Made by a program: the position numbers and the translations under genes. Below, piece after piece: positions 6,630-13,860 of a stretch of 36,534 bases of DNA. The notes beneath the pieces were generated by a model that ran no database searches, was not told where the DNA came from, and saw nothing but the letters and a program-made list of their open reading frames with translations. The stretch spans positions 1 to 36,534 of the IMG/VR virus record IMGVR_UViG_3300010215_000017; one strand, 5' to 3'. Within the stretch, counting starts at the first letter, position 1, and the number at the start of each line of letters is the position of its first letter. This DNA comes from a virus.

Positions 6630-8178
6630 TGTCATCACTCCAGTCTGGATCCAGAAATAAACTTCTCAGTTCGTTGTAAGCGTCTTCTGAGTAGTCTTCG
6701 AGGTTTGTCCAGGATTTCGGTTGGTGGTCTTTTGTGAGGGCATCAGACAGTATGTTATTGATGATTTTCCGGTCAAGATTGACCCACTCTGCCAGATCCA
6801 GCATTGAGCGTATGCACTCGTTGATTTTGGCAGTGTTCATATTAACTGATGTCATCATGACGGCTGCGTTTCTGTAGCATCCTGTGTCCAGGATATCCCG
6901 TACCCTCAGGGCTTCTTGATCGCGAAGCTCATCAAACTTACTTTTGCCGTGTTTGGCGATCCATCCGTAATCTTCGCCAAATGCGATCAGCAGTAGCATA
7001 GCCTGGTCAACGTCCAGGGCAGTCTCCAAGTGCATCTCACACTCTTCAGATTGAAAAAAGTCGGTGAAGGCCTTGAAAGCATGGGAAAGCCACTTCCTGC
7101 CAAGCGAATCCAGCCGGTCAGCGTATGATTTGGGCTTGGGTTCAGTTGGCTCTGTTGCCTGGCCACTGTTTTTCATAAAACGCTTGTATTCGGATTCATC
7201 AATGTAAGTGACGGCCAGCTTATCTTCATCGATGACAGGGACCATACCTGTTTTAGGAGTACTTGATTTGAATTCATCATCAATTTGATGGTTCAGCACA
7301 ATCTCGGGGATGGTTTTTCCTGCGGAAAACTTGTAAGTGCTCACGGCCTGAATGGCGTTTGGAAATTGAGTGTTTAGCTCTTCCAGTTTTTTGTCTGCAT
7401 AAGCCTTGTATTTTTTATCCCAGCAATCCGAGTTCAGGCAACGGTCTTTTGACAGGTCTGCGTCTCCGGAGAACAGATCTATCATTGCGCCGGTTCGATC
7501 TGGGCATTTAGTACACTGGACCAACTCACCACATTTCCAGTTGAGAGGCCATGGGGCGTTTTTGAGAAGCTTATTCCATTCCTGGATCTCTGATGAGAAA
7601 TCTTCCCAGTTAAGATAGGTGTCTGTGTCGTCAAACAGATATCTCCAAGACTCTGCGAGTCGTTCCTGCTGATCATCTGGCAGTGCTGCTACTGTGGCCC
7701 AATTATCCAGAGTAATCCTTGAGCATGCCGGTGCATCGATAACTTTTAAGAATTCTGGGATCAGGTCTTTGAGTTTTCTGCGTTGGATTACCCATGCAGC
7801 GGATTTACCCATGCGGTCGGCGATATCCTGGACCTTCATTTTTTTCATGGTACAGAATTCAATTTGTTTGAGTTCTTCGCGAATGGTGAGGTTGGCGCGT
7901 TCGAGGTTTTCAGAGTAGATGATGGCCACTCGTTCTTCTTCAGATAGATCCTCATGAACATGAGCTTCAATTTGATCTTTCTTGAGCACTTCCTTCACAG
8001 CTAGGTACCGACGTTTACCTGCCAGCAGGGTATAGCCGTTTTTATCTTTTTCCACCGTAACAGGATTGATGAGTCCGGTGTGCTGGATGGATTCTGCTAG
8101 GGTTTTGAGTGATTTGCGGTCAATTTTTGAACGCGCGTTCTTTTTTGAGACTGTGATTTGGTTGATTGGAATTAGCAT
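6613..8178 (-). CDS. ParB-like nuclease/CTPase-fold DNA-binding protein with Cys cluster
   Basis: The first 100 residues form a ParB/Srx-type N domain, with the LAGKRRYLA box at 52-60 and the ENLERANL box at 90-97 that contact CTP in ParB proteins. A KorB-like helix-turn-helix follows at about 114-138 (VQDIADRMGKSAAWVIQRR). A cysteine cluster at 216-252 (C216, C222, C225, C247, C252) looks like a zinc site of the kind seen in long ParB-like proteins of mobile elements. The remaining 250 residues are unrecognised. At 521 residues it is much longer than chromosomal ParB. No ParA is present, so a role in replication, DNA modification or gene control is more likely than partition. AGGAGG precedes the ATG. 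Confidence 0.82.
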   Translation of the reverse strand: MLIPINQITVSKKNARSKIDRKSLKTLAESIQHTGLINPVTVEKDKNGYTLLAGKRRYLAVKEVLKKDQIEAHVHEDLSEEERVAIIYSENLERANLTIREELKQIEFCTMKKMKVQDIADRMGKSAAWVIQRRKLKDLIPEFLKVIDAPACSRITLDNWATVAALPDDQQERLAESWRYLFDDTDTYLNWEDFSSEIQEWNKLLKNAPWPLNWKCGELVQCTKCPDRTGAMIDLFSGDADLSKDRCLNSDCWDKKYKAYADKKLEELNTQFPNAIQAVSTYKFSAGKTIPEIVLNHQIDDEFKSSTPKTGMVPVIDEDKLAVTYIDESEYKRFMKNSGQATEPTEPKPKSYADRLDSLGRKWLSHAFKAFTDFFQSEECEMHLETALDVDQAMLLLIAFGEDYGWIAKHGKSKFDELRDQEALRVRDILDTGCYRNAAVMMTSVNMNTAKINECIRSMLDLAEWVNLDRKIINNILSDALTKDHQPKSWTNLEDYSEDAYNELRSLFLDPDWSDDNEAPE

Positions 8179-8199
8179 GGTTGCCTCCTGGCGTGGTTG

Positions 8200-8412
8200 T
8201 TAGTCAAAGACGACGGATTTATCGATTTTGAGTTTTTCTTTGAGATCAGCGTATTTTGCGTTGGCCGCAGCGATTGCAGCAGCTGATCCCATTACGTGCT
8301 CAGCATATTCTGAGTGGACATCATTGTTGATGAGGATTTGGTGGATGTAGGTGCCGAGGTGTGTTTGTGTCCGGCGTTTAGTTACTGATCTGATGCGTTG
8401 TGTGTGAAGCAT
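8200..8412 (-). CDS. Small hypothetical phage protein
   Basis: The 70-residue product is not recognised. It is basic at the start (about residues 5-16) and Ala-rich and helical in the middle, with a charged end. A strong AAGGAGG site lies 6 bases before the ATG and overlaps the stop codon of the upstream gene, so the gene is very likely real and co-translated. The next gene downstream is the ParB-like gene, about 20 bases away. Confidence 0.55.
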   Translation of the reverse strand: MLHTQRIRSVTKRRTQTHLGTYIHQILINNDVHSEYAEHVMGSAAAIAAANAKYADLKEKLKIDKSVVFD

Positions 8413-8422
8413 GGTGTCCTCC

Positions 8423-8719
8423 TTAATTCCAGTGGATGGGTGAGTTAACTTTTTGACTCATTTTTGAGCAATGCTTTTGGCGTTGGGTTGTGCAGGAATT
8501 GGCAAAGAAACAGGATTTACAGTTTTCACCGAATTGCAGTTTGACCAGCTTATTGTCTGCCCTGAGAAATATCTGCACCGCTTTGGGGTCTTGCTTCTGG
8601 ATCTTCTGTGTTCCAGGTTCCCATGGCAAAACTTTGGGTTGGATATTTAGTAGGAACGGCGGGATCTGAACCAGTTTTCCGTGGTTGAACTTGTATAGAC
8701 TTTGATATCTTGGTCTCAT
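8423..8719 (-). CDS. Small protein with four-cysteine cluster
   Basis: The 98-residue product ends with C67, C70, C76 and C84 (CKSCFFANSC...C), a CxxC-x5-C-x7-C arrangement that could hold zinc or an iron-sulphur cluster. The first 60 residues are beta-rich with several Pro and no known domain. The frame is open up to 8824, but the ATG at 8719 has GGGAGAAG upstream and overlaps the stop of the HTH gene as ATGA, whereas the longer form has an implausible Arg/His-rich beginning. It lies between the HTH gene and a small unknown gene in the early operon. Function is unknown. Confidence 0.6.
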   Translation of the reverse strand: MRPRYQSLYKFNHGKLVQIPPFLLNIQPKVLPWEPGTQKIQKQDPKAVQIFLRADNKLVKLQFGENCKSCFFANSCTTQRQKHCSKMSQKVNSPIHWN

Positions 8720-8892
8720 GCTGTCTTCTCCCGCGTTACTTTTGCAACTATTTTTGAAACGTATCCTTGGGTGATGCCGAACCTTTGGCCGATTTCTTTT
8801 TGTGTGAAAGCGCCTGTGAACCACATCGAGGCGATGAGGTTTTCAGTGTGAGGTGGGATCACACGCTTTATAAAGCCTCGTTTTATCTCCAT
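8716..8892 (-). CDS. 58-residue helix-turn-helix protein
   Basis: This short gene fills the space between the primase-helicase and the four-cysteine gene. Its product has a clear helix-turn-helix at about residues 26-48 (FTQKEIGQRFGITQGYVSKI), like the region-4 or resolvase-type HTH of phage regulators. AGAGGT lies 5 bases before the ATG. The start overlaps the end of the primase gene by 10 bases, and the stop overlaps the next start as ATGA, so translation is coupled on both sides. It probably binds DNA, as a regulator or a helper of replication. With nothing beyond the HTH, its target cannot be inferred. Confidence 0.75.
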   Translation of the reverse strand: MEIKRGFIKRVIPPHTENLIASMWFTGAFTQKEIGQRFGITQGYVSKIVAKVTREKTA

Positions 8893-11288
8893 GATGCACC
8901 TCTAATTATGTCAGTGTAAAATCTGACCAAGTTGTTCGTTTCTGGAATACTGATTCCCCGACTACGTATTGCATTCTTTATTCCAAACGGGGTTTTGCGT
9001 TCACCCGTTGCCCTGTAATAGACTGTAGTCAGCACAAAATTTGGAGCGAATTTTTTCTCAAAGCACTTTTCCAGGACTTGCTCTTCTGTGTGAGCACCAA
9101 TTTCAATAAACCGCTCATCTGGCTTGATCAGATCGTTTTCCAGAAAGAAGGTTTTGTCATTGTTCACAAATGCCCACCAGATCTTCTCTGTGATGGTCAT
9201 TGACCTGGCGATCATTTCATCTTTAGCCAGGGTATCAATGGTTTTATTGTACCAGTAAGTGTCGATGTCGCGTGATGCGAGGTGTCGGGCAAATTGTTCC
9301 ACCTCTGCATCGAGCGCTGGTAGTGATTCCTGAAACGTCCAGTTATTCCCAAGGTCCACAAACTCTCTGTATTGTTCAAGCTTTACCTCTGGTGCCATCA
9401 CATTAAAGCGCCGGTCGTTCTTTTCAACTTTGAATGGATTGGCCTCATTGGTGAAGATCATCAAGTTGAAAGTATTTCTTTGGTCATGGTCAGCTTCGGA
9501 GTACATCTTCCGAACGCGCACTTTTGATTCTGTGACCAGGGTCTTGATCTTGTCTTTCATGCGGTGGCGTGTCTGTGCATCCTGTGATAGCTCGTTAAAA
9601 ACCACGAACAGTTTATTACACTGCCATGATGAGTATTTGTCTTCAAGGTCTTCATCACCCACCAGAATACACTGGTTTTCACCGAATATGGGCCAGATCA
9701 CACGCTCATAAAAAACGTTTTTCCCCGTTCCCTTTTCTCCGGTGAAAATCCATCCGATTTCTGATGTCTTCCGTGTTTGGTAAAATGTGGCCAGCCAGTT
9801 TATGAAGTGGTTAAAGAGGGCTAGGTGCGAGTCATCCCAATCATCTGAATTAAAAGGCATTCCCAGAATATTTGCAATGAGGGTGGAAATAAGTGGTGGC
9901 AGATCTGGAAGTTTTTCTTCTTTGGGTAGTAGCCAGAGGTTGGTTGCTTCGAATATGTTGTAGATGTACTCTCCGCGTTCAATGTCGTAATAAAAACGCT
10001 CCGACCGTTCAGGATTGAAAATTTCACGTTTCTGCGGGATCTTCACGCGCTGATCTGAGCTTGATCGTTGAGAGAGGCGCAGATCCAATTGGTGCCAAAA
10101 ATCGGGCCCTTTTAGCTTCTCGATTTCTTTGGTTCTCATGGACTGGATATACATGTATTGGGATTCCATCCCTGCCCAGATGCGCCACTTGTTACGAAAT
10201 GCTGCAATTCTAAGTGATGGTCTTGGTTTGATGGGGTTGCCTTTTGCGTCGGTTGGCCATTCATCTTCATCTCTGTTGTCAATGTGGGTATCTGATAGCT
10301 TAATCAGATCCTTCATCGATAATTCTGGATGATCAACTAATGCATCAGATAGGTCATACCCTTTTTTAGATGATAGCTCCGACCAGTCCACGCAGTAGAT
10401 TTGGGGTATATTGTGGAAGGAGTTTTTAATGGTTCCAATCAACTTGTTTTGAAATTTCAGCCCTGCATCATCGAGGTCTCGACAGATTACCAAGTTTTTG
10501 CCTGCCAGATATATTAGGTGATCGTCCCAAGGAACAAGCCCGCCCCCGAGTGTAATTGCTTTGAATCCAGAAAGCCAGGCATTTACGCAGTCTTTTAGAC
10601 CTTCTGTGACTAAAATCCAGTCTCCTGGCTCATTAGTATCCTCAAACAGCTTTTGAGGAAATGGAATCATTGGCCGCCCTTTGAGTCCTATCCATTTTCC
10701 GTCTTTTCCTGGACGATTGTAGTCAGATACATTGTTCCAGTATGCTTTCCTCTCTTTGATTGCTTCAATCAAGATCGCGGGGGTTTGTGTCTTGACTTCC
10801 CACCCTATGTATTCACAGATTGGGTGATCAAACTTACCGATTTTGGGAAACCATTTTTTAAGTACTTCAACGCCTTTAGTTCTACGTAAGTTCCTCATAG
10901 CTTCAGTGCGATAATGCGCGCACCAATGGGCACTTTTGTTGAAGTGTGGTCCTTCGGTCTCTCTCCCAGTTGTGAACTGGTATTTCTGTGGAGAATTTGC
11001 TGCATCTGGAATAAAGACTTCTTTCAGCAACTTTACTGTTTCTGCAAAGTCCAGTCCTTTTTGCTTGGCAACTATATCGAACACGTCTCCACAATGGGAA
11101 TCATCAGAATAGCAGTAGTATCTACCATTTTTGATAGCAGCTCTGATTTTGCATGGGTGGTTTGGGTGTTCGTCAGCAAAAATACAGGGATTTCCTTTAC
11201 CGGTTTCCCATGGTTTGTTGCTGAGCCCCAGTTTTGAGATAATATCTTCCAACTGGGGAAGCCGAGATTTTAGCTCCTCAATATTCAT
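8883..11288 (-). CDS. Primase-helicase (CHC2 zinc finger, TOPRIM, SF3 helicase)
   Basis: This 801-residue protein would prime and unwind DNA for phage replication. The N-terminal zinc finger is CHC2-like (C35, H44, C59, C66 with YYCYSDDSHCGD). A TOPRIM domain spans about 222-310, with VTEG (E229) and the acidic pair D271/D273 in CRDLDDAG. The C-terminal third is a superfamily 3 helicase of the P4/D5 type, with Walker A GEKGTGKN at 517-524, Walker B FVVFNELSQD around 561-570 with E566, and a later FTNEANPF...NDRRF block. It is the second gene of the leftward early operon and the main replication gene of the window. AGGAAA lies 11 bases before the ATG. Confidence 0.92.
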   Translation of the reverse strand: MNIEELKSRLPQLEDIISKLGLSNKPWETGKGNPCIFADEHPNHPCKIRAAIKNGRYYCYSDDSHCGDVFDIVAKQKGLDFAETVKLLKEVFIPDAANSPQKYQFTTGRETEGPHFNKSAHWCAHYRTEAMRNLRRTKGVEVLKKWFPKIGKFDHPICEYIGWEVKTQTPAILIEAIKERKAYWNNVSDYNRPGKDGKWIGLKGRPMIPFPQKLFEDTNEPGDWILVTEGLKDCVNAWLSGFKAITLGGGLVPWDDHLIYLAGKNLVICRDLDDAGLKFQNKLIGTIKNSFHNIPQIYCVDWSELSSKKGYDLSDALVDHPELSMKDLIKLSDTHIDNRDEDEWPTDAKGNPIKPRPSLRIAAFRNKWRIWAGMESQYMYIQSMRTKEIEKLKGPDFWHQLDLRLSQRSSSDQRVKIPQKREIFNPERSERFYYDIERGEYIYNIFEATNLWLLPKEEKLPDLPPLISTLIANILGMPFNSDDWDDSHLALFNHFINWLATFYQTRKTSEIGWIFTGEKGTGKNVFYERVIWPIFGENQCILVGDEDLEDKYSSWQCNKLFVVFNELSQDAQTRHRMKDKIKTLVTESKVRVRKMYSEADHDQRNTFNLMIFTNEANPFKVEKNDRRFNVMAPEVKLEQYREFVDLGNNWTFQESLPALDAEVEQFARHLASRDIDTYWYNKTIDTLAKDEMIARSMTITEKIWWAFVNNDKTFFLENDLIKPDERFIEIGAHTEEQVLEKCFEKKFAPNFVLTTVYYRATGERKTPFGIKNAIRSRGISIPETNNLVRFYTDIIRGASWR

Positions 11289-11321
11289 AGACAGCGATTT
11301 CCTGATGTTCCCTGGTGTTGT

Positions 11322-11576
11322 TTAGTTGAGTTTCTGCTCCATTAGGTTCAGATGCTTGCGTGCTTCCTCAAGATACGCCTTGCGAGCGCCTCCAGATGAC
11401 TTAAGAGTTTTAAGTGCAAGATGAAGAACCTCCGATTCGGAGATTTCTTCTGAGGGAAAGGCTTCGAAACATTCAAGATATTGCTCAGTAAACAGGGTTA
11501 GACAATGAGGGGAAAGACGCTTTGTTGCGTTCTGCAGGTTTTTCGGAGGCTTTTTTTTGTTCAATAACGTAACCAT
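11322..11576 (-). CDS. First gene of the leftward early operon, small hypothetical protein
   Basis: The 84-residue product is basic at the start and helical towards the end, with an ISESEVLHLALKTLKSS segment that could be part of a small DNA-binding or dimerisation fold. No family is recognised. It is the first gene read leftward from the immunity region, the position where a Cro-like or early regulatory protein is often found. That role is inferred from place only. AGGGAA precedes the ATG, and a GTAAC-N5-GTTAC palindrome covers the start codon, so its translation or transcription may be controlled there. Confidence 0.6.
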   Translation of the reverse strand: MVTLLNKKKPPKNLQNATKRLSPHCLTLFTEQYLECFEAFPSEEISESEVLHLALKTLKSSGGARKAYLEEARKHLNLMEQKLN

Positions 11577-11703
11577 TTGTTACTATTCCCTTTAATGTGT
11601 AATATAGTGTTACTCATAAATATAAGAGCACATTATTGCGTATGCAAGGGTAAAGTGTAAAAAAGTGCTTATATGTGTAAAATATGTACCGTTGAGGTTC
11701 TAA
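11569..11703. promoter_or_regulatory. Divergent immunity control region with repeated operator-like motifs
   Basis: This AT-rich gap separates the leftward early genes from the rightward repressor-like genes. Three direct repeats of a GTGTAA-A/T-rich motif start at 11597 (GTGTAATATAGTG), 11655 (GTGTAAAAAAGTGC) and 11675 (GTGTAAAATATGTA). A GTAACCATTTGTTAC palindrome lies at 11569-11583 and a further GTTAC at 11609-11613. These are good candidates for binding sites of the two XRE proteins encoded just to the right. The rightward promoter is not clear by eye. Confidence 0.5.
11619..11647 (-). promoter_or_regulatory. Candidate leftward early promoter
   Basis: On the minus strand a TTGCAT box (11642-11647) is followed 17 bases later by TATATT (11619-11624), close to the sigma-70 -10 consensus with ideal spacing. 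Transcription would start near 11610 and run into the early operon whose first start codon is at 11576. The GTGTAA repeats lie on both sides, so a bound repressor could block it. The -35 match is only moderate. Confidence 0.4.
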
Positions 11704-12087
11704 ATGCAAAATTTTCTTGAAGTAGGAAAAAGACTTGCGACTGTCCGGCGACATTTTGAGTTAAAGCAAGTAGATTTTGCTTCGTTTCTTGGGGTTGGTT
11801 TGCGAGGGTATCAATTATGGGAAAGGGGTAAGCCTAATTTTAATTCGTATAGTATGCAAAAGCTATATGAAAAGGGTGTTGATTTGAACTGGCTAGTAAG
11901 TGGCCACGGCCCAATGCTTCGGGATGGAACAGCAGAGCCAGTAATTGAAGTGGAACAGCCAAAACCAGATTCATGGCTTTCAGATACAGTAACTTATTTG
12001 ACAAACAGGTGTGTTCAGTTAGAATCTGATCTTGCAGAATGCCGTGCAAAATATGCAGCTATATCTGGCAATTCTGCAGTTGGGTGA
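11704..12087 (+). CDS. XRE-family HTH regulator, likely lysogeny repressor
   Basis: The 127-residue protein has an XRE-type helix-turn-helix at about residues 8-60 (LKQVDFASFLGVGLRGYQLWERG), followed by DLNWLVSGHGPM, a block typical of C/CI-like phage repressors. There is no S24 peptidase domain, so induction cannot work by RecA-stimulated self-cleavage of this protein. Residues 92-118 (TVTYLTNRCVQLESDL) form a short coiled coil likely to give dimers. TTGAGG lies 6 bases before the ATG. It reads away from the leftward early operon across the operator-like region, the classic place for the main repressor. A related protein is encoded two genes downstream. Confidence 0.82.
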   Translation: MQNFLEVGKRLATVRRHFELKQVDFASFLGVGLRGYQLWERGKPNFNSYSMQKLYEKGVDLNWLVSGHGPMLRDGTAEPVIEVEQPKPDSWLSDTVTYLTNRCVQLESDLAECRAKYAAISGNSAVG

Positions 12088-12165
12088 TTTTTTTTAAAGA
12101 TTTTTGTAACATATTTATCAGGTTAGGCGTTTTAGTTATAGGCTCAATTAAAAAAAGGAGTAGCT

Positions 12166-12399
12166 ATGACGCCTGAGAAAGTAGACAATCGTTTAAAGAA
12201 AGAACTAATTGAATGTGGGGTAGAGGTGCCATCTGGTCGTATACTTCCGGACCTAACGGCTTCCATGCTTCATGTGTTGTTGGAGGCAGCAGAGATGAGG
12301 ATAGATTTACACCAGGTCTTTACGGGTGAAGACTACAATACTCAAACTACATCAGACTTATATTCCATATATCTTGATTTAATAGACCGTCGCCGTTAA
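12166..12399 (+). CDS. Small hypothetical protein of the immunity operon
   Basis: The 77-residue product is not recognised. It is acidic and mainly helical, with no metal motif or clear HTH. AAAGGAG lies about 6 bases before the ATG, and the stop codon directly abuts the ATG of the second XRE gene, so the two are co-translated. Sitting between two paralogous repressor-like genes, it may modulate them, for example as an antirepressor-like partner. That is speculation from position. Confidence 0.55.
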   Translation: MTPEKVDNRLKKELIECGVEVPSGRILPDLTASMLHVLLEAAEMRIDLHQVFTGEDYNTQTTSDLYSIYLDLIDRRR

Positions 12400-12708
12400 A
12401 TGGAAAAAATAGCATCCCGTCTGCGGCATTGGCGGGATGAGAGGGGATATACTCAGCAACAGGCTGCAGAGTTGTTGGGTTGCAGATATTCGAATTGGGA
12501 ATCAAATCGTCAGGGTATAGATCTACAAGGTTTAATAGCTTTTTGTTCGTGTGGTGACATACACTGGCTTTTAACTGGCATCCGCACCCCTGATTTTTCA
12601 TCTACGGTGAGCTATTTGACAAAACGCTGCACAGATCTTGAGGTTGAGCTGGAGGAACTACGCTTTTTTTCGTCAGAATTTCAGATCATATCTAAAAAGC
12701 AATTTTAA
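12400..12708 (+). CDS. Second XRE-family HTH protein, paralogue of the repressor
   Basis: The 102-residue protein has an XRE helix-turn-helix at about residues 3-50 (ERGYTQQQAAELLGCRYSNW), then DIHWLLTGIRTP and a C-terminal TVSYLTKRCTDLEVELEEL coiled coil. The same order and matching residues occur in the protein encoded from 11704, so the two are paralogues and might form mixed dimers through the shared coiled coil. The start has no convincing ribosome site, and the ATG follows the preceding stop with no gap, implying translational re-initiation. It may be a Cro-like competitor, a second repressor or a regulator of the adjacent late or cargo genes. Confidence 0.75.
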   Translation: MEKIASRLRHWRDERGYTQQQAAELLGCRYSNWESNRQGIDLQGLIAFCSCGDIHWLLTGIRTPDFSSTVSYLTKRCTDLEVELEELRFFSSEFQIISKKQF

Positions 12709-13143
12709 AGCATCAGATTAGCTACCCGTTACCCTATCCCGCTACCTTGTTTTTGTTTTAAAGGTGCATTGTTTTTGCTTGCGTGTTGAGTTTCTTGGGT
12801 GCCATTTGATTAAACTTCTAATCAAAATTAAAAGCGTAACTTAATTCGGTTACAAAATGGAGTTTTGTAACTTATTTGTAACTTTTTTTATGCGCAAAAA
12901 CCTTGTAAATTTCCGTTTATACGCAGAAAATAACCATTGTAACTATTGTTACTCTTTTAAATCTTTTATTTTAGCGCGCTCCCGATCGCGTAAGAATATA
13001 GGATATAAAAGAGTAACGTAAGTTATTTGGTAATGTTTAAAATTCCTAGAGAGATAATCATAACGTCGAGATGGTGATTTACTGATAAAATCTTGTTGTT
13101 TTGTCCTTCGTATATTAGATTTGAGAGTGTTGGAGGATGATGT
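12709..13143. promoter_or_regulatory. Gene-free 435-bp region with clustered GTAAC palindromes; possible origin or operator array
   Basis: No convincing gene is seen. The region is AT-rich and holds at least eight copies of GTAAC or its complement GTTAC (near 12728, 12836, 12849, 12867, 12878, 12939, 12948 and 13013). Several are paired as palindromes: GTTACAAAA/TTTTGTAAC at 12849-12871, GTAAC-TATT-GTTAC at 12939-12952, and 12-base arms at 12948-12959 and 13006-13017 facing each other across about 46 bp. A separate TTTGATTA/TAATCAAA pair lies at 12805-12826. Similar GTAAC pairs occur in the immunity region. This could be a replication origin or a distant operator cluster; the promoter of the outer-membrane gene should also be here. 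Confidence 0.5.
12849..12871. repeat. Perfect 9-bp inverted repeat
   Basis: GTTACAAAA and TTTTGTAAC are perfect complements separated by TGGAG. In RNA this would be a 9-bp hairpin with a 5-base loop; in DNA it is a dyad for a dimeric protein. No T-run directly follows, so it is unlikely to be a terminator, and the shared GTAAC core links it to the other sites nearby. Confidence 0.65.
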
Positions 13144-13860
13144 ATGAGAAAATTATTTTTAATAATCAGTTTACTTTCCCAGTTGGTTTTCAGCCAGAAT
13201 AATTTTGGTATTGAGATTGGGTCTGGAATGAGTACTTCGTGGCAGTACGTTTATGACGGGTCTGTAACCATAGAACATGAAGAAGGCAATTCAATTTCTA
13301 AAAACATTTGGAAGTGGAAAGACTACGGGGTTTACTCTCCATCATTGTTTTTGTCGTGGGACAATGATAGGATTCCAGTATACGCCCGATTGGGATACAG
13401 TTTTGCGTACTGGTCTGAACCATCAAGAGTGGAGAGATTTTTACCTGAAAATACAGTTTTTTGGCACCATCAGCCTCATATTGGGGTTGGTGCGAAAATT
13501 GAACTAGGTCCAGCAGATTTACGAATAGGTGCTGAGTACGCTTACGCTTTTTATGACTTTGGATTTAATGATTCAAAGAGTACGAAGCAACTTGTTACTC
13601 AAAACTATTGTGATGAAAATGGCAATCCTATGTTAACCACTTATGATTGTAATTATTATGCAGATATGGCTTCTCATAGCGATTCGATTTTGTTTATTGA
13701 TGGTAATAATGTTTTACAATTCACAGGCCCTCCCCAAGCCACAACATTCTCCCCTCACCGCTTCGGTTTTTACCTATCCTACTGGAGAATAGGAGCCCAA
13801 GCGATGTTTGGAGAGCATTATTTTCAGTGGTTGTTGTCGGTTAGAGTATGGGAATTTTAA
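13144..13860 (+). CDS. Outer-membrane beta-barrel-like protein (lysogenic conversion candidate)
   Basis: The 238-residue protein has a signal peptide (residues 1-17, MRKLF start, cleavage near VFSQ) and then many amphipathic strands rich in Tyr, Trp, Phe and Gly, such as FGIEIGSG, YARLGYSFAYW and LRIGAEYAYAFYDF. It ends in VWEF, and a C-terminal Phe is typical of proteins folded by the BAM complex. It is probably a small surface barrel. One loop contains two cysteines (YC...DC). GGAGG precedes the ATG. It stands alone between the immunity genes and late genes and converges with the nuclease-like gene, so it is cargo rather than a virion gene, and may change phage or surface recognition of the lysogen. 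Confidence 0.72.
   Translation: MRKLFLIISLLSQLVFSQNNFGIEIGSGMSTSWQYVYDGSVTIEHEEGNSISKNIWKWKDYGVYSPSLFLSWDNDRIPVYARLGYSFAYWSEPSRVERFLPENTVFWHHQPHIGVGAKIELGPADLRIGAEYAYAFYDFGFNDSKSTKQLVTQNYCDENGNPMLTTYDCNYYADMASHSDSILFIDGNNVLQFTGPPQATTFSPHRFGFYLSYWRIGAQAMFGEHYFQWLLSVRVWEF

Noticed and set aside
8720-8824. N-terminal extension of the four-cysteine protein
   Set aside because: The added 35 residues are Arg/His-rich and overlap the HTH gene in another frame, while the ATG at 8719 has its own ribosome site.
12805-12826. TTTGATTA/TAATCAAA inverted repeat considered as a terminator
   Set aside because: The stem is AT-only and not followed by a T-run, so it is more likely a dyad or chance.
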